Below, piece after piece: positions 19,498-28,741 of a DNA stretch of 64,000 nt. Position 1 is the first letter of the stretch; every line of letters begins with the position of its first letter. The DNA comes from Salipiger mangrovisoli (GTDB taxonomy: Bacteria; Pseudomonadota; Alphaproteobacteria; Rhodobacterales; Rhodobacteraceae): positions 241,909 through 305,908 of the forward strand of contig NZ_JADFFK010000003.1 of NCBI RefSeq assembly GCF_015223355.1, given 5' to 3'. The notes beneath the pieces were generated by a model. It made no database searches. It saw nothing but the letters and a program-made list of their open reading frames with translations, and was not told where the DNA came from. Made by a program: the position numbers and the translations under genes.

Positions 19498-20688
19498 TCA
19501 GTTCCGCGTCGCGGTCAGCGCCACATCGACCTGCACCTCGAAGCTGAGCTGCGTCGCGTCGCCCATGCTGTCGCCGATCGCGTAGTCGCGCCGGTCGAGC
19601 GTGGTGCTTCCCTGCATGGTGGCGGTATCGCCGTCGAGCGTCAGCTCGAAGGGCAGGGTCACCGGTACCTCGGCACCTTTCAGCGTGAGCGTGCCCTGCG
19701 CCTCGTAGCCCGCCTCGCCGCGCAGGATCTCGGCCCGGAAGGTGGCGGTGGGATGCGCCTCGGCATCGAAGAAATCCGCCCCCAGGGCCTGCTTGCTCAC
19801 CGAGCCGAGGGTCAGCGTCGGGATGGCGATCTGCACGGTCACATCGCCTGCCTTGCCCGGCGTCTCGCGCGGCTCGAAGGCGATCTCGGCGGTCCAGTCG
19901 GCGAAGCTGCCCTCGATCTCCTTGCCCATCTGCACGAGGCTGATGCCGAGCGTACCCTCGGTCACCTGCCAGTCGGACTGGGCGGCTTCGAGCTTCGGTG
20001 TCTCCGGGGCGCTTTCGCTGGCGAACATGCCCGCCGCGGCACCGCCGCCGATCAGCGCGGCCCATGCGGCCACGGCGAGCACGAGCGGACGGAAGACCCT
20101 GTGCCCCGCAGCAGGGGACCCTGCCGAGGCCCCCCGTAGCATCCGGGCCAGCGTGCCGTCGCGGTCGATCACCGCGTGCTTCAGCGCGCCTGCCACGTGC
20201 AGCGCAAGCGAGGCGACCAGCAGCCATTGCGCCAGGAAATGCACCGATGCGGCTGCTTCCGCCACGCGATCGGAGTTGGGCACGAAGGGCAGGTCCTGCC
20301 CGAAGGGCCAGAGGATCGGCGCGAAGCCCTCGGTGGCGGCATGTTCCACCCAGCCCGAAAGCGGCACGATCACCAAGGTCGAATAGAGCAGCCAGTGCAC
20401 CGTTTCGGCGGCGAAATTCTCGGCCTTTCGCTCGGGGTGCAACGGCGCGGGTTTCGGCTGGGTCAGCGCCCAGAGGATGCGGATCAGGGCAATGAAGAAC
20501 AGCGCCACGCCGATCGTCTTGTGAAGCGAGAAGAGCTGCGCCTTGGTGGCCAGCTCGGCCTCGGTGCCCCAGGGCGAGAGATGCGCGATCCAGCCGAGCG
20601 GGATCATGATCAGGATGCCAAGCGCGGTCAGCCAATGCAGGCTGCGGGTGACGGCACCATAGGCGGTCTTCGTGTTGGCGAGGGACAT
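19498..20688 (-). CDS. Cytochrome b561 - YceI fusion protein
   Basis: A 396-residue protein. The N-terminal half (about 10-195) is a cytochrome b561 domain with four TM helices and heme-ligand histidines such as His18 in RSLHWLTA. A fifth TM (about 208-228) leads to a C-terminal periplasmic YceI lipocalin-like domain (about 240-396), which in this family binds isoprenoid quinones or lipids. The two modules are often separate but neighbouring genes; here they are one chain, suggesting electron transfer at the membrane linked to a quinone-like ligand. The ATG at 20688 is followed at once by the b561 domain. Confidence 0.88.
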   Translation of the reverse strand: MSLANTKTAYGAVTRSLHWLTALGILIMIPLGWIAHLSPWGTEAELATKAQLFSLHKTIGVALFFIALIRILWALTQPKPAPLHPERKAENFAAETVHWLLYSTLVIVPLSGWVEHAATEGFAPILWPFGQDLPFVPNSDRVAEAAASVHFLAQWLLVASLALHVAGALKHAVIDRDGTLARMLRGASAGSPAAGHRVFRPLVLAVAAWAALIGGGAAAGMFASESAPETPKLEAAQSDWQVTEGTLGISLVQMGKEIEGSFADWTAEIAFEPRETPGKAGDVTVQIAIPTLTLGSVSKQALGADFFDAEAHPTATFRAEILRGEAGYEAQGTLTLKGAEVPVTLPFELTLDGDTATMQGSTTLDRRDYAIGDSMGDATQLSFEVQVDVALTATRN

Positions 20689-20799
20689 CGGAGGTCTCCG
20701 GGCTCGGGATGGGGTTTGGCCGAAGATCGGGGATGCCGCGCCGCAGCGCAATTTGCGCGGATGCACAGACCCCGTGCGCGCGGCAGGGTGCGGATGTGA

Positions 20800-21546
20800 T
20801 CAGTAGTGATAGCCGAGCGCCGTTTCGAGGGTCGGGTCGAGCCGGGCGCGCAGAAAGGCCATGTCCGCGGGGCAAAGCGTTGCCGGCGTGTGCGGGCGCG
20901 GCGTCGAGACGGCGGGCTTGAACCGGCTCCCAAGGCGCTTGTGCACCGGTCGATAGGGCGCGCCCTCGGGCAGGTGGAAGTGGCTGCGCAGGGTGCCGAG
21001 AAATGCCTCGGGGTGCTGCTGCACGGCCTCCAACCGGCAAAAGAGCAGCGCGCAGCCCCGGTTGAAGAAGCTGGTCAGCCCCTGGAGCTTGGCGCGGCGC
21101 AGGGTGAAGAGATCGGCGAAGGGGTCGCCTGTCAGCGGATGGCGATCGTGTTGCAGGGGCTGGCCCGCGCCGCCGAGGCTCTCGACCTGCGGGAAATAGC
21201 GTGGCCGGTCGGCGATGGTGGTCCATTCGGCGCGCAGGAACTCCGAAAACCCAAGAAGCTGCATGGCGGGCGGGCAATGCCAGGGCTTGGCGTGCATCGA
21301 GCGCGCCCAGTCCACGGCGTTGCGGGTGACGCAGACGATCAGCACATCCGGCGGGATCGCGGTCATCTGCGGAAAGCCGTGTTTCCAGCCGAGATCCTCG
21401 GTTGGAGTGAGCGGGGTATTTCGCCCGATCAGCCGCTTGATGAAATTGGTGCCCGAGCTGCGCTCGCCGAACACCTGGACGCGGGTGATGCCGGGGGCGG
21501 GGCGGTGAACCTGCCAGCCGGTGCTGCCGAACTCCTGCGCGATCAT
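20800..21546 (-). CDS. Sulfotransferase-like P-loop protein
   Basis: A 248-residue protein. VQVFGERSSGTNFIKRLI near residue 25 has the GxRSSGTNF form of the PAPS 5'-phosphosulfate-binding loop of sulfotransferases. VCVTRNAVDWARSM near residue 72 resembles the 3'-phosphate strand-helix (TRNPxxWxxS). The donor and acceptor are unproven. The ATG at 21546 is chosen because GAGG lies 5 bases upstream; a GTG at 21570 would add 8 residues. It is divergent from a glycosyltransferase, hinting at a shared surface-polysaccharide role. Confidence 0.65.
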   Translation of the reverse strand: MIAQEFGSTGWQVHRPAPGITRVQVFGERSSGTNFIKRLIGRNTPLTPTEDLGWKHGFPQMTAIPPDVLIVCVTRNAVDWARSMHAKPWHCPPAMQLLGFSEFLRAEWTTIADRPRYFPQVESLGGAGQPLQHDRHPLTGDPFADLFTLRRAKLQGLTSFFNRGCALLFCRLEAVQQHPEAFLGTLRSHFHLPEGAPYRPVHKRLGSRFKPAVSTPRPHTPATLCPADMAFLRARLDPTLETALGYHY

Positions 21547-21662
21547 CGCGGCCTCGTGTTTTTTGGGCACGATACCGGGTCTCGGTGCAAATGGCGATTC
21601 TCATTTGAAGGCAATGCGCTATGCTGGGGGTGTGCAGGTTTCGTACGCGTTGGAGTGAGCAG

Positions 21663-22535
21663 ATGCAGACCGTGGCCGCTGCCATCACCATGGTGCGCGA
21701 CGATGTGTTTTTCCTGAAGGCGTGGCTGCGCCACTATGGGCGGCTGCTTGGCCGCGAGAATTGCTACGTCATCAATCATGGGCGCGGGGCCGAGGTCGCC
21801 GAGCTGGCCGAGGGCTGCAATGTCATCGGCATTCCGGGCGATCCCCATCCCAACTTCGACATGAAGCGCTGGCGGCTGCTGAATGGGCATGTGAACGGGC
21901 TGCGCAGCTACTACCGGCACGTCATCGTCGGCGACGTGGACGAGCTCGTGGTGCTCGACCCGGCCGCGGGCAACCTGCTGGATTTTCTCGCGCAACAGCC
22001 GCTGCGCAGGGTGCTGACGCCGGTGGGGCTCGAGTTGATCCATCGTCCCGACTGCGAGTCGCTGGATGTGGGTGAATGCCTGCTCGGGCCGCGCCGTTTC
22101 CTGCGCCATGCGCCGCATTACTCGAAGCCCTGCGTGCTGTCTCTCGGCACGAAGATCGCGCGCGGCGGACATTTTTCGCAGGCCTCTAAGCTGAATACGC
22201 CCGAGCCGCTCTACCTCATCCATCTGAAATACTGCGACTACACGCAGTATGTCGCGGCGATGGACCGGCGCAATCGGGTCACGCAGGAGCTTGGGGTGGG
22301 GGTGAAGCAGGCTGCGATCGGCCAGCACTGGTTCGCCGAGGCACGTGGCGAGGACAGCGCGACCTTCGCGGCGTTTGCAGCCCTGCCACTGGCCGAGGCG
22401 TTCGATTTCTCGAAGGTGCGGCGCCGAATGCACCGAAGCTGGAAGCCTCGGGGCGAGACCGGCTACTGGCAGTTCGACCGGCCCGAGGCAGACAGGCAAT
22501 ACGTCTTGCCTGACAGGTTCTTCGGCCTGGTCTGA
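21663..22535 (+). CDS. Glycosyltransferase family 2-like protein
   Basis: A 290-residue cytosolic glycosyltransferase of the GT2/GT92-like type (domain often called Glyco_tranf_2_4). It opens with AAAITMVRDDVFFLKAWLRH, typical of this group, and has a DxD metal/nucleotide motif at DVDEL (91-95). The start has GGAG about 7 bases upstream. It is divergent from the sulfotransferase-like gene across 116 bases. The sugar and acceptor are unknown; a capsule or cell-surface polymer is likely. Confidence 0.75.
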   Translation: MQTVAAAITMVRDDVFFLKAWLRHYGRLLGRENCYVINHGRGAEVAELAEGCNVIGIPGDPHPNFDMKRWRLLNGHVNGLRSYYRHVIVGDVDELVVLDPAAGNLLDFLAQQPLRRVLTPVGLELIHRPDCESLDVGECLLGPRRFLRHAPHYSKPCVLSLGTKIARGGHFSQASKLNTPEPLYLIHLKYCDYTQYVAAMDRRNRVTQELGVGVKQAAIGQHWFAEARGEDSATFAAFAALPLAEAFDFSKVRRRMHRSWKPRGETGYWQFDRPEADRQYVLPDRFFGLV

Positions 22536-22610
22536 ACCGCGGCCCCGCGGCGGCACGCGATCCCGCGCCGCCCTGATGTTCGTGATTGAGCCTGCGAAAG
22601 ACTGCCTTGC

Positions 22611-23150
22611 TCAGTTGCCGAGCGCGGTGACGAAGGTGGCGCCGCGGATGTCGAGGCCGCTGGTGGCGCGAACCGAGTTGCTGGCCGAAACGATCATGTC
22701 GCGCGAATTCTCGTCCAGCAGGCCGAGGCCGGTCTCGTAGACATGGGCAGGGATCAGGCTCATCACGGCGGCCGCGGCGATGCCTGCGAGGAGGCCAGCG
22801 GAATTGCTGCGGGCCGAGCCGCGACGGCTCACCACGCGCAGCAGGTGCATCATGACCATGACGCCAGAAACGGCGAGCAGCGCGGCGATCGCTCCGAAGA
22901 TGTAGACATGATATTGCTCGGGCAGGCTGCCTTGCAGAAGGCTGGCTTCGATCGCCGGTTGGTTGCGGGCAACGGCGATCACCACGCCGGCCCAGAGAAA
23001 GCCGCAGAGACCCGAGACGAGCGGACGCTTGGACGTGCGAGCGGGTGTGCCTGCGACGGCGGCACCCTGAGTGGCGAACTGCGGATCGATGCGCCGGACC
23101 CGGGCTTCGAAATCTGCATGTGTCACTTTGCGGACTGCATAGGCTCTCAT
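22611..23150 (-). CDS. Hypothetical membrane protein
   Basis: A 179-residue protein with a soluble N-terminus (MRAYAVRKVTHADFEARVRR), then three hydrophobic segments (about 46-62, 80-103 and 120-140), and a C-terminal part that is likely periplasmic. AAGGAG lies 8 bases before the ATG. No family recognised. The upstream gap carries three phased AATGTGGC repeats, which may govern it. Confidence 0.6.
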   Translation of the reverse strand: MRAYAVRKVTHADFEARVRRIDPQFATQGAAVAGTPARTSKRPLVSGLCGFLWAGVVIAVARNQPAIEASLLQGSLPEQYHVYIFGAIAALLAVSGVMVMMHLLRVVSRRGSARSNSAGLLAGIAAAAVMSLIPAHVYETGLGLLDENSRDMIVSASNSVRATSGLDIRGATFVTALGN

Positions 23151-23235
23151 GATCCTAGCTCCTTCTGCCAGTAGCCGCCGGCTTTCTGCCAGCAGGGGGC
23201 TATTCAAGCTCCCGTTGAATCGACGCTAGGAATCG

Positions 23236-23265
23236 AATGTGGCGAAATGTGGCGGCAAATGTGGC
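23236..23265. repeat. Three phased AATGTGGC direct repeats
   Basis: Copies of AATGTGGC lie at 23236-23243, 23246-23253 and 23258-23265, spaced 10 and 12 bases apart, about one helical turn each. They sit some 90 bases upstream of the minus-strand membrane protein start. Such spacing suits a regulator binding one DNA face. Confidence 0.5.
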
Positions 23266-23419
23266 TGGTGCCGGATATCTTCTTGGCGAATTGGGACATC
23301 CGTCCGGGACATCGACCTATCCCTTCGGATTGGTCGCTCTAGCAGCCCTGAAAATAAGGGTTTTTGCGATCTGTCGGCGCCGCGACGGAATTTCATGAAT
23401 GCTATTCAAATGCAGAAGG

Positions 23420-23450
23420 TTGGCGGGGCGCCATGTCGGCGTCCCGCCAA
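23420..23450 (-). terminator. Hairpin after the M20 peptidase gene
   Basis: A 13-bp near-perfect stem, TTGGCGGGGCGCC (23420-23432) and GGCGTCCCGCCAA (23438-23450), with one G-T pair and a 5-base loop, lies just past the peptidase stop. The T-run after it is poor. Confidence 0.5.
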
Positions 23451-23466
23451 GAAATCGGCTTAGATC

Positions 23467-24864
23467 TTAAGCAGCGCTAACCATTGCGTCGAGAATCCGC
23501 GCCCAGCTGCGGATGCCCTTGTGGAACGATTCGAGGTCGTACTTCTCGTTGGGCGAATGCAGCTGGTCGTCGTCCTTGCCCCAGCCAACCAGCATGGCAT
23601 CCATGCCGAGGATGTTCTGGAAGTAGCCTGCGATGGGGATCGAGCCGCCGCAGCCCGCATAGGCCGCCGGTTCGTCCCATTCGTCGCCAAGCGCCTTGCG
23701 CGCCGCCTCGAACCCGGGGTGGGTGGTGTTCATCTCGGAGGCAGGCGAGCAGCTGTGGTCCTTCCACTCGACCGAGCAGTCCGAGGGCACCTGCGCCTCT
23801 ACCCAGGCGCGGAAGTTCTTGCGGATCGCCTGCGGGTCCTGCGTGCCGACAAGGCGGAAGCTGATCTTGGCCGAGGCCTCGGCGGGCAGCACGGTCTTGA
23901 AGCCGGCGCCGGTGTAGCCGCCCCAGATGCCATTGATCTCGGCGGTCGGGCGCGACCAGATCATCTCGATCGGCAGGTGATCCTTCTCGCCCGCGGGCTC
24001 GGAGAGGCCGACGCCGCCGAGGAAGGCCTTGTCGTCGAACTCCAGCGCCTTCCACTGATCGAGGATCTCAGCCGGCAGGTCGGGCACGCCTTCGTAGATC
24101 TCGGGGACCTGGATCGTGCCATTCTCGTCGAAAAGCCCGCCGAGGATCTTTGTCAGCACGCGGATCGGGTTCATCGCGACGCCGCCATACATGCCCGAGT
24201 GCAGATCCTTGTCGGCCGCCTTGATGGTCAGTTCTTCGCCGAGCAGTCCGCGCAGGCGGGTGATGATCGCCGGGGTCTTCGACTGGAACAGGCCGGTGTC
24301 GCAGATCAGCGCGATCTCGGCCTGTTTCAGCTCCTCGGCGTTCTCCTTCATGAAGGGGATCAGCGACGGCGAGCCGCTCTCTTCCTCGCCCTCGAAGAAG
24401 AAGGTGATCTTGCAGGGCAGGGTGCCGTGCACCGCCTTCCAGGCGCGGCAGGCCTCGATGAAGGTCATCAGCTGGCCCTTGTCGTCCGACGAGCCGCGGC
24501 CGCGGATCACCTTGCCCTTGGCGGTCTCCTCGATCGCCGGATCGAAGGGGTCGCGGTTCCACAGGTTCAGCGGATCGACGGGCTGCACATCATAGTGTCC
24601 ATAGAAAAGGACGTGCGGACCCGGTCCGTCAACATGGCCGACCACCATCGGATGACCAGGGGTGGGGCGCTTGCTGGCTTCGATGCCGATGCCGGCGAGA
24701 TCGGCGACCAGCCAGTCGGCGGCCGTGTCGCAGGCCTCCTTATAGGCCGGGTCCGTCGAGATCGAAGGGATTCGCAGCAGCTCGAGCAGGCGGTCAATCG
24801 CGTGCGGCAGATCGGCGTCGATCTTGGTGAGGACGGTGTCCAGGGACACGTTTTCTTGAGCCAT
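23467..24864 (-). CDS. M20 family metallopeptidase (dipeptidase)
   Basis: A 465-residue zinc exopeptidase of the M20/M25/M40 family. It has YGHYDVQP (first metal His and Asp), GRGSSDDKG (bridging Asp), FFFEGEEESGSPS (catalytic and metal Glu) and a C-terminal metal His in the GWGKDDDQLHSPNEKY segment. An inserted dimerization domain spans the middle. Length fits cytosolic dipeptidases related to CNDP and DapE rather than shorter hydrolases. No signal peptide. Likely role is breakdown of short peptides. Confidence 0.9.
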   Translation of the reverse strand: MAQENVSLDTVLTKIDADLPHAIDRLLELLRIPSISTDPAYKEACDTAADWLVADLAGIGIEASKRPTPGHPMVVGHVDGPGPHVLFYGHYDVQPVDPLNLWNRDPFDPAIEETAKGKVIRGRGSSDDKGQLMTFIEACRAWKAVHGTLPCKITFFFEGEEESGSPSLIPFMKENAEELKQAEIALICDTGLFQSKTPAIITRLRGLLGEELTIKAADKDLHSGMYGGVAMNPIRVLTKILGGLFDENGTIQVPEIYEGVPDLPAEILDQWKALEFDDKAFLGGVGLSEPAGEKDHLPIEMIWSRPTAEINGIWGGYTGAGFKTVLPAEASAKISFRLVGTQDPQAIRKNFRAWVEAQVPSDCSVEWKDHSCSPASEMNTTHPGFEAARKALGDEWDEPAAYAGCGGSIPIAGYFQNILGMDAMLVGWGKDDDQLHSPNEKYDLESFHKGIRSWARILDAMVSAA

Positions 24865-25570
24865 GGGGGGTTCCTTCTTGCGGGTTGCGCGGAGGGTACC
24901 ACCCGCCCCGTCGCTGTCCAGAGCCCAAGCCGGATCGCGCCGATCGGGCTGAGACCGCCCGGAGCGCGAGAAGCACCACGAGCGCTCCCATGCCCTGCCT
25001 TGGGCGCAGGCCCACGCCGATGCAGACCGCGTCGAGCGGCACTAGAACGGAGTCGGCCACAACGATCATGATAGCGAGCTAGCGAAGCTCGAAACGCCGC
25101 TTCAGAGAGGCTTTGCAATAAAAATACATCCAAAACATAGGGTTGATTTGATTTCGAGACGGCCCATCTGATCCGATGAGGACGATGTTATGCGCGCGGC
25201 GGCGCGCGCGAACTTGGCGCGGCGACAAGGGCCAGAAGCACCGCGCGCGTGCTGACAGGCGGAAATGTGGGCGTGAGCGCTCAGGGCGATCGCTGCGCCA
25301 TCCGGGAGCGGCAAAGGGCAGGGCAACATGGGAAATCGGCTTTGACAGACTGCGCCTATGCGCGTCGCGCGACCAGTATGGGAAACCTTTCCTTGAAAGT
25401 TATCTCTGGGACTCTTGATTCAAATCAAGGGCGCGACGGTTAGTCTCATTCTAAAGCGTGGACATGGGGCGGACCTAACGGTATCCATTCACGACCACGA
25501 ATGCGGCCCCTCAGACCGCATAAGCGCCGCGCCGAACGCGGCCTCTACAAGATGAAGGAAGGAGATACCG
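24865..25570. other. Long divergent intergenic region upstream of hemA
   Basis: A 706-base gap. The stretch 24890-25080 can be read as small proteins on either strand but without convincing starts or homology. From 25080 the base composition is more AT-rich and looks regulatory. It holds the FNR box and a -10-like TCTAAA, listed separately, and a strong GGAAGGAGATACCG ribosome site just before the hemA GTG. Confidence 0.55.
25415..25428 (+). promoter_or_regulatory. FNR/FnrL box of hemA
   Basis: TTGATTCAAATCAA is a perfect match to the TTGAT-N4-ATCAA consensus of FNR/FnrL. A -10-like TCTAAA lies at 25450-25455, which would put the start site near 25462 and the box centre near -40.5, the class II activator position. 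In Rhodobacter, FnrL is known to control hemA under low oxygen. Confidence 0.8.
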
Positions 25571-26794
25571 GTGGACTACACCGCGAAGCTCGACGAAGCC
25601 CTTGACCGTCTTCACGCCGAGGGGCGCTATCGCACCTTCATCGACATCGAACGCAAGAACGGCCGTTTTCCCCACGCCATGTGGCGCAAACCGGACGGCA
25701 GCGAGATGCCGATCACGGTGTGGTGCGGAAACGACTACCTGGGCATGGGGCAGCACCCGGTGGTGCTCGCCGCGATGCACGAAGCCATCGACGCCACCGG
25801 CGCGGGCTCGGGCGGTACGCGCAACATCTCGGGCACCACGGTCTATCACAAGCGGCTCGAGGCCGAGTTGGCAGACCTGCACCAGAAGGAGGCCGCGCTG
25901 GTCTTCTCCTCGGCCTATATCGCCAACGACGCGACGCTCTCGACCCTTCCCAAGCTGTTTCCCGGCCTGATCATCTATTCGGACGAGCTGAACCACGCCT
26001 CGATGATCGAGGGCATCAAGCGCAACGGCGGGGCCAAGCGAATCTTCCGCCACAACGACGTCCAGCACCTGCGCGAGCTGATGGCCGCCGATGACCCTGC
26101 GGCGCCCAAGCTCATTGCCTTCGAGTCGGTCTACTCGATGGATGGCGATTTCGGCCCCATCGAAGAGATCTGCGACATCGCCGACGAGTTCGGCGCGCTG
26201 ACCTATCTCGACGAGGTGCATGCGGTCGGCATGTACGGCCCGCGCGGCGGCGGCGTTGCCGAGCGCGACAACCTGCTTCACCGGATCGACATCGTCAACG
26301 GCACGCTCGGAAAGGCCTTCGGCGTCTTCGGCGGCTACATCGCGGCCTCCGAGAAGATGTGTGACGCGGTGCGCTCCTATGCGCCGGGTTTCATCTTCAC
26401 CACCTCGATCCCGCCGGCTGTGGCCGCGGGAGCGGCGGCCTCGATCGCCCACCTCAAGCAGGACCAGGCTCTGCGAGAGCGGCACCAGACTCAGGCGAAA
26501 ATCCTCAAGCTGCGGCTGAAGGGCCTGGGCATGCCGATCATCGATCACGGCTCGCACATCGTGCCGGTGATCGTCGGCAACCCGGTGCACACCAAGAAAC
26601 TGTCGGACATGCTGCTCGAGGGCTACGGCATCTACGTGCAGCCGATCAACTTCCCGACGGTGCCGCGCGGGACCGAACGGCTGCGGTTCACCCCTTCGCC
26701 GGTGCACGGGCCGAACGAGATGGACAAGCTGATTCAGGCGATGGATGCGCTGTGGTCGCATTGCGCCCTGAACCGTCAGGAATTGAGCGCCTGA
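25571..26794 (+). CDS. hemA: 5-aminolevulinate synthase
   Basis: A 407-residue PLP enzyme that condenses glycine with succinyl-CoA, the first step of tetrapyrrole synthesis by the Shemin route used in alphaproteobacteria. PLP Lys248 lies in NGTLGKAFG, the cofactor Asp in YLDEVHAVG, and substrate residues in [10 protein letters not shown]. It starts at GTG with a very strong ribosome site. The upstream FNR box predicts oxygen control. A terminator follows. Confidence 0.97.
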   Translation: MDYTAKLDEALDRLHAEGRYRTFIDIERKNGRFPHAMWRKPDGSEMPITVWCGNDYLGMGQHPVVLAAMHEAIDATGAGSGGTRNISGTTVYHKRLEAELADLHQKEAALVFSSAYIANDATLSTLPKLFPGLIIYSDELNHASMIEGIKRNGGAKRIFRHNDVQHLRELMAADDPAAPKLIAFESVYSMDGDFGPIEEICDIADEFGALTYLDEVHAVGMYGPRGGGVAERDNLLHRIDIVNGTLGKAFGVFGGYIAASEKMCDAVRSYAPGFIFTTSIPPAVAAGAAASIAHLKQDQALRERHQTQAKILKLRLKGLGMPIIDHGSHIVPVIVGNPVHTKKLSDMLLEGYGIYVQPINFPTVPRGTERLRFTPSPVHGPNEMDKLIQAMDALWSHCALNRQELSA

Positions 26795-26840
26795 TCCCGC
26801 CTATGGGCGTGAGGTCCGTCTTCGAGCTTGCGTGATTATG

Positions 26841-26876
26841 GCCCCGCGGTTTCCAAAATCGCGGGGTCTTGCTTTG
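26841..26876 (+). terminator. hemA terminator
   Basis: Stem CCCCGCG (26842-26848) and CGCGGGG (26860-26866) with an 11-base loop, followed by TCTTGCTTTG. Confidence 0.8.
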
Positions 26877-26951
26877 TTCCGGAAACTGCCCTCGGGGCAT
26901 GTGGAAAACACATGCATCCTGCGCAGAAGCGCGCCGATGACCCCCCTGATA

Positions 26952-26980
26952 TTGTGTAATTTCAGTTGTTCTGTGCTAAC
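26952..26980 (+). promoter_or_regulatory. Possible sigma-70 promoter of the RodZ-like gene
   Basis: TTGTGT (26952-26957) and GCTAAC (26975-26980) are 17 bases apart in an AT-rich stretch upstream of the gene. The match to consensus is only fair. Confidence 0.35.
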
Positions 26981-27066
26981 GTAACCTCAATAAAGGCCGC
27001 GACCCGAATCGCGAGCCCGTGATTTGGCAGGCGCAGTCTGAGACGGTGGAGCACAAGGCGGAACGC

Positions 27067-28734
27067 ATGATTGGGCGTAATTCCCCTCGTATGTCTGAAG
27101 GCGATGTGGACGCGGATACCTCTCCGCGTGGCTTCGACGACTTCACTCTGGAGCTTGGCGATGTCATGCGCGGCGAACGCGCGACGATGGGCAAATCGCT
27201 GCTCGACGTTCAGCGCGAGCTGAGGATCAAGGCCAGCTATATCGCCGCCATCGAGAACTGCGATCCCTCGGCTTTCGACACCCCCGGCTTTATCGCGGGC
27301 TACGTGCGCTCCTATGCACGCTACCTCGGCATGGACCCCGACGAATGCTATCGGCTGTTCTGCGAAGAGAGCGGATTTGCCGTCGCGCACGGCATGTCGG
27401 AAAAAGCCTCGACCATCCGCAAGGGCAAGGGTGATCTGCCCGCGCCGGCCGCGCGCAACATCTTCGAACAGCCCCGGATGCCGTTTGTGCCTGCGGGGGA
27501 CTCCTTCTTCTCTCGCATCGAGCCCGGCGCCATCGGCTCGCTGCTCGTGCTGGTCGCGCTGCTTGGCGGGATCGGGTACGGCGGTTACGCGGTGCTGCGC
27601 GAGGTGCAGCGGGTGCAGGTCGCGCCAGTGGACCAGACGCCTCTGGTGTTGAGTGATCTCGATCCGGTGCAGAGCTCGGCCGTCCCCTCATCGCAGGAAG
27701 GGTCCGAACAGGTCGCCAGCGCCGATGGGGCCGGGCCGTTCACGCCGCCGTCGAACGAGGCGCTGGACCGGCTCTACCGGCCCAAGGCACTCGACGTACC
27801 GGTGCTGGTCGCACGCGACGCGCCGATCTCGTCGCTAGATCCCTCGACGGTGGGGGCCTATGCGCAGGCCGAACGGAACCAGTTGCCGCAGGTCGATACC
27901 ACGACTGCCGGTGCCGAAATGCAGGTGGCCGGTCTTCCGGCACCGCTGCCGGCCGCGATGCAGCCGCAGAGCATTCTTGGCGGCAAGGCGGTGACTCTGC
28001 TTGCCGTGCGTCCGGCCTGGGTGCGCGTGCGGGGTGGAAATGGCACGGTGCTCTATGAACGAGTGATGGAACCCGGCGACACCTGGACCGTGCCCGAAGG
28101 GCAGAGCGATGCGAGCCTCACGGTGGGCGAGTCCGGTGCTCTCTATCTCGCCACCAACGGTCAGACCCTCGGCCCGCTGGGTCCGAAGGGGCAGGTGACG
28201 CGCGATGTGGCGCTGGTTCCCGAGGTGGTGAGTGCCGCGTATAAACCGGCGGAGCCGCAGGCGGACGCCGATCTGCAACGGGTGCTGGCCAAGCTCACCG
28301 AAACCGCGCTGCCCTCGGCGGAGCAGACGCAGCTGGCACAGGCCGCTCCGGCGGTGACCCAGCCCGGCGCGCCCAAGGTGCTTCAGGACCGTGCCCCTGG
28401 CGTGACGATGATCGCCGTGCGCCCGGCCTGGGTGCGCGTGCGTTCGGCCGACGGCTCGGTCATTTTCGAAAAGACCATGCGTGCGGGAGACACCTGGACC
28501 GCCCCGGCCACCCAGGATCCGGCGAGCCTTCGGGTCGGAGAATCCGGTGCGGTCTATTTCGCGGTGAACGGCCAGACCTACGGTCCGGTCGGGGCTGCCG
28601 GAACGGTGACCAAGAACCTGCCGCTCTCGGTCGAGCATCTGACCAGCGCCTTTAAGGTCGCCGATCTCAGCCGGGATGCCGATCTTTCGCGGGTGGTCGC
28701 GGAGCTCAGCAGCGATCTGGCCCGCGCCGACTGA
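27067..28734 (+). CDS. RodZ-like HTH membrane protein with two C-terminal RodZ (DUF4115) domains
   Basis: A 555-residue protein. The cytosolic N-terminus (about 27-105) carries a Xre-type helix-turn-helix with the RodZ sequence LLDVQRELRIKASYIAAIE. One TM spans about 157-178. A long Pro/Ala-rich periplasmic linker leads to two related beta domains (about 308-395 and 446-535), each with VRPAWVRVR...GDTWT...VGESGA.Y. RodZ links MreB to the cell wall and sets rod shape. Usual RodZ has one such domain, so the duplication is notable. The ATG at 27067 is likely; an upstream GTG at 27019 is possible. ispG follows, as in many bacteria. Confidence 0.8.
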   Translation: MIGRNSPRMSEGDVDADTSPRGFDDFTLELGDVMRGERATMGKSLLDVQRELRIKASYIAAIENCDPSAFDTPGFIAGYVRSYARYLGMDPDECYRLFCEESGFAVAHGMSEKASTIRKGKGDLPAPAARNIFEQPRMPFVPAGDSFFSRIEPGAIGSLLVLVALLGGIGYGGYAVLREVQRVQVAPVDQTPLVLSDLDPVQSSAVPSSQEGSEQVASADGAGPFTPPSNEALDRLYRPKALDVPVLVARDAPISSLDPSTVGAYAQAERNQLPQVDTTTAGAEMQVAGLPAPLPAAMQPQSILGGKAVTLLAVRPAWVRVRGGNGTVLYERVMEPGDTWTVPEGQSDASLTVGESGALYLATNGQTLGPLGPKGQVTRDVALVPEVVSAAYKPAEPQADADLQRVLAKLTETALPSAEQTQLAQAAPAVTQPGAPKVLQDRAPGVTMIAVRPAWVRVRSADGSVIFEKTMRAGDTWTAPATQDPASLRVGESGAVYFAVNGQTYGPVGAAGTVTKNLPLSVEHLTSAFKVADLSRDADLSRVVAELSSDLARAD

Positions 28735-28741
28735 TCCTTTC

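Larger units (their letters stand above)
23151..23466. other. Intergenic region with phased repeats and an M20-end hairpin
   Basis: A 316-base gap, relatively AT-rich and without a credible gene. It contains three AATGTGGC repeats (23236-23265), a pair of GGGACAT repeats near 23303-23322, and the hairpin past the peptidase gene. It probably holds the promoter of the minus-strand membrane protein. Confidence 0.5.

Noticed and set aside
24794..25069. Small minus-strand frame upstream of the M20 peptidase
   Set aside because: A short hydrophobic start is followed by Arg-rich sequence overlapping the peptidase gene, with no ribosome site.
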